Part shown: one piece after another, positions 63,300 through 64,000 of the stretch
Layout of the letters: every line of letters begins with the position of its first letter
Numbering within the stretch: position 1 is the first letter of the stretch
Assembly: GCF_026262505.1 (NCBI RefSeq)
Contig: NC_067207.1
Coordinates: 9,020,082 to 9,084,081, forward strand
From: Trichomonas vaginalis G3
Lineage: Eukaryota; Parabasalia; Trichomonadida; Trichomonadidae
Reading direction: 5' to 3'
DNA: 64,000 nt
Translations under genes and position numbers: made by a program
The notes under the pieces: generated by a model
What the model saw: only the letters and a program-made list of their open reading frames with translations
What the model was told of the DNA's origin: nothing
The model's database searches: none

Positions 63300-64000
63300 C
63301 TAAACTGCATAAGGGCTTGGTTGTGGAGCTGGATAAGATGCCTTATCTTGTTTTGTTTCACTCTTGACTAAACTATCATGAAGTTCACCAGCACCAGAAG
63401 ATTCCTTATTTAATTTCTTTTGCTTTAAGAATAAAATAACAATAACTGCAATAAGAGCAAAACAAATGATTGAAATAATAGCAGTTGAAACTGTCAATCC
63501 TTTCTTCTTTTGTTTCAATGAAGTTAACTCTTGGACGATCTTTTCATCATTTTCATCGTTATCATCATTATCATCATTATCATCATTATCATCATTATCA
63601 TCATCTGGTTTCTCATATCTTCCTGCATTCAACTGTTTTGATGATGCTGCATCATGAATGGAATAGGATGTTGAGTTAGAATCTTCACCTTGGATTATAA
63701 ATGGATTTGTGATATCCATTCTATCTTTTGTAACATGCTTCACAGATTTATTTCCATTTGTTGAATCAATAATAGTATAAAATGGGGCAGATATCGTTGG
63801 ATCATAAATTTCACTTCCATCAAATCTATATGATTTACCAGCAGTTCCATCCCATTTGACTTGGAATGTACCAGTGTGAAATGCAGAAACAAGGACATTC
63901 TTGTGGCCTGCATTAGACTCAAAAGCACTATTTTGACAACCAACGGCAGTAACAATATCATTAACACCTGTTAAATCGAGTTTGAAGATTATAAAACTTG
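63300..64000 (-). CDS. Single-pass surface-type membrane protein, 3' part only
   Basis: The frame is open from the stop at 63300-63302 to the window edge, so this is the C-terminal 233 residues of a larger protein. An extracellular-looking beta-rich part (FKLDLTGVNDIVTAVGC, FQVKWDGTAGKSYRFDGSE) leads into an Asp/Asn run, a membrane helix (VSTAIISIICFALIAVIVIL) and a short basic tail ending APQPSPYAV. Type I surface proteins of this shape are abundant in T. vaginalis, but I do not recognise the family. The Tyr/Pro-rich tail could carry sorting signals. Confidence 0.7.
   Translation of the reverse strand, partial: SFIIFKLDLTGVNDIVTAVGCQNSAFESNAGHKNVLVSAFHTGTFQVKWDGTAGKSYRFDGSEIYDPTISAPFYTIIDSTNGNKSVKHVTKDRMDITNPFIIQGEDSNSTSYSIHDAASSKQLNAGRYEKPDDDNDDNDDNDDNDDNDENDEKIVQELTSLKQKKKGLTVSTAIISIICFALIAVIVILFLKQKKLNKESSGAGELHDSLVKSETKQDKASYPAPQPSPYAV
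63559..63605. repeat. 9-bp coding microsatellite (ATCATCATT)
   Basis: About five units of a 9-bp repeat encode the Asp-Asp-Asn run just outside the membrane helix of the surface-type protein. Copy number is likely to vary between strains. Confidence 0.8.

Noticed and set aside
63740-63967. Separate 75-aa minus-strand gene
   Set aside because: It is a shadow frame. The real surface-protein frame is open through this stretch to the window edge.

Overview
The window is AT-rich eukaryotic DNA that looks like a parabasalid, almost certainly Trichomonas vaginalis. The reasons are long intron-free genes packed closely together, ankyrin-repeat and BEACH proteins of the trichomonad kind, a Mutator-like transposase, and above all several long Polinton/Maverick copies of the T. 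vaginalis type. The recognition rests on protein families read by eye; no database search was run.

Positions 1-44206 are a nest of four Polinton copies, called P1-P4 here. P1 (1-7465) is the right arm of a copy whose left part lies outside the window; it ends in a terminal inverted repeat (TIR). P1 sits inside P2 (7466-8464), a short reversed fragment of another copy. A 333-base spacer of unknown origin follows (8465-8797). P3 (8798-29944) starts with a TIR and keeps nearly all of a copy, estimated at about 22.4 kb when complete. P4 (29945-44206) is a reversed, truncated copy joined head-to-head to P3 and ending in its own TIR. All are broken fossils, but where they align well they are close to identical, so they look young. 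Part of P4 (29945 to about 36100) is far more decayed and contains a 25-base assembly gap.

The gene order of a full copy, put together from P3 and P1, is: TIR with a small gene, small coiled-coil gene, membrane-anchored Pro/Thr-rich gene, major capsid gene, two basic genes, beta-rich gene, protein-primed DNA polymerase B, small accessory genes, KilA-N gene, a central non-coding hub, CxxC gene, integrase, long collagen-like/tail-collar fibre gene, beta-rich gene, small genes, packaging ATPase, another beta-rich gene, small genes, and the second TIR with another copy of the small gene. This is a replication, packaging, capsid and integration gene set. Copy-to-copy comparison shows several non-coding structures I do not recognise from published descriptions: a TIR hairpin whose stem changes while its 9-nt loop is constant, tiny GC-rich hairpins with a shared tail, GGTGA/TCACC palindromic modules at gene ends, and a TTTTATCY promoter-like motif.

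Positions 44207-64000 are host sequence. In order they hold a 56-bp direct repeat, a decayed Mutator-like transposase, an exportin-like HEAT protein, a spacer, a broken ankyrin-repeat gene, a further gene relic, a 2423-aa BEACH/WD40 protein, an EF-hand coiled-coil protein with a possible prenylation tail, a multi-pass membrane protein, and the 3' part of a gene for a single-pass surface-type protein running off the right edge.
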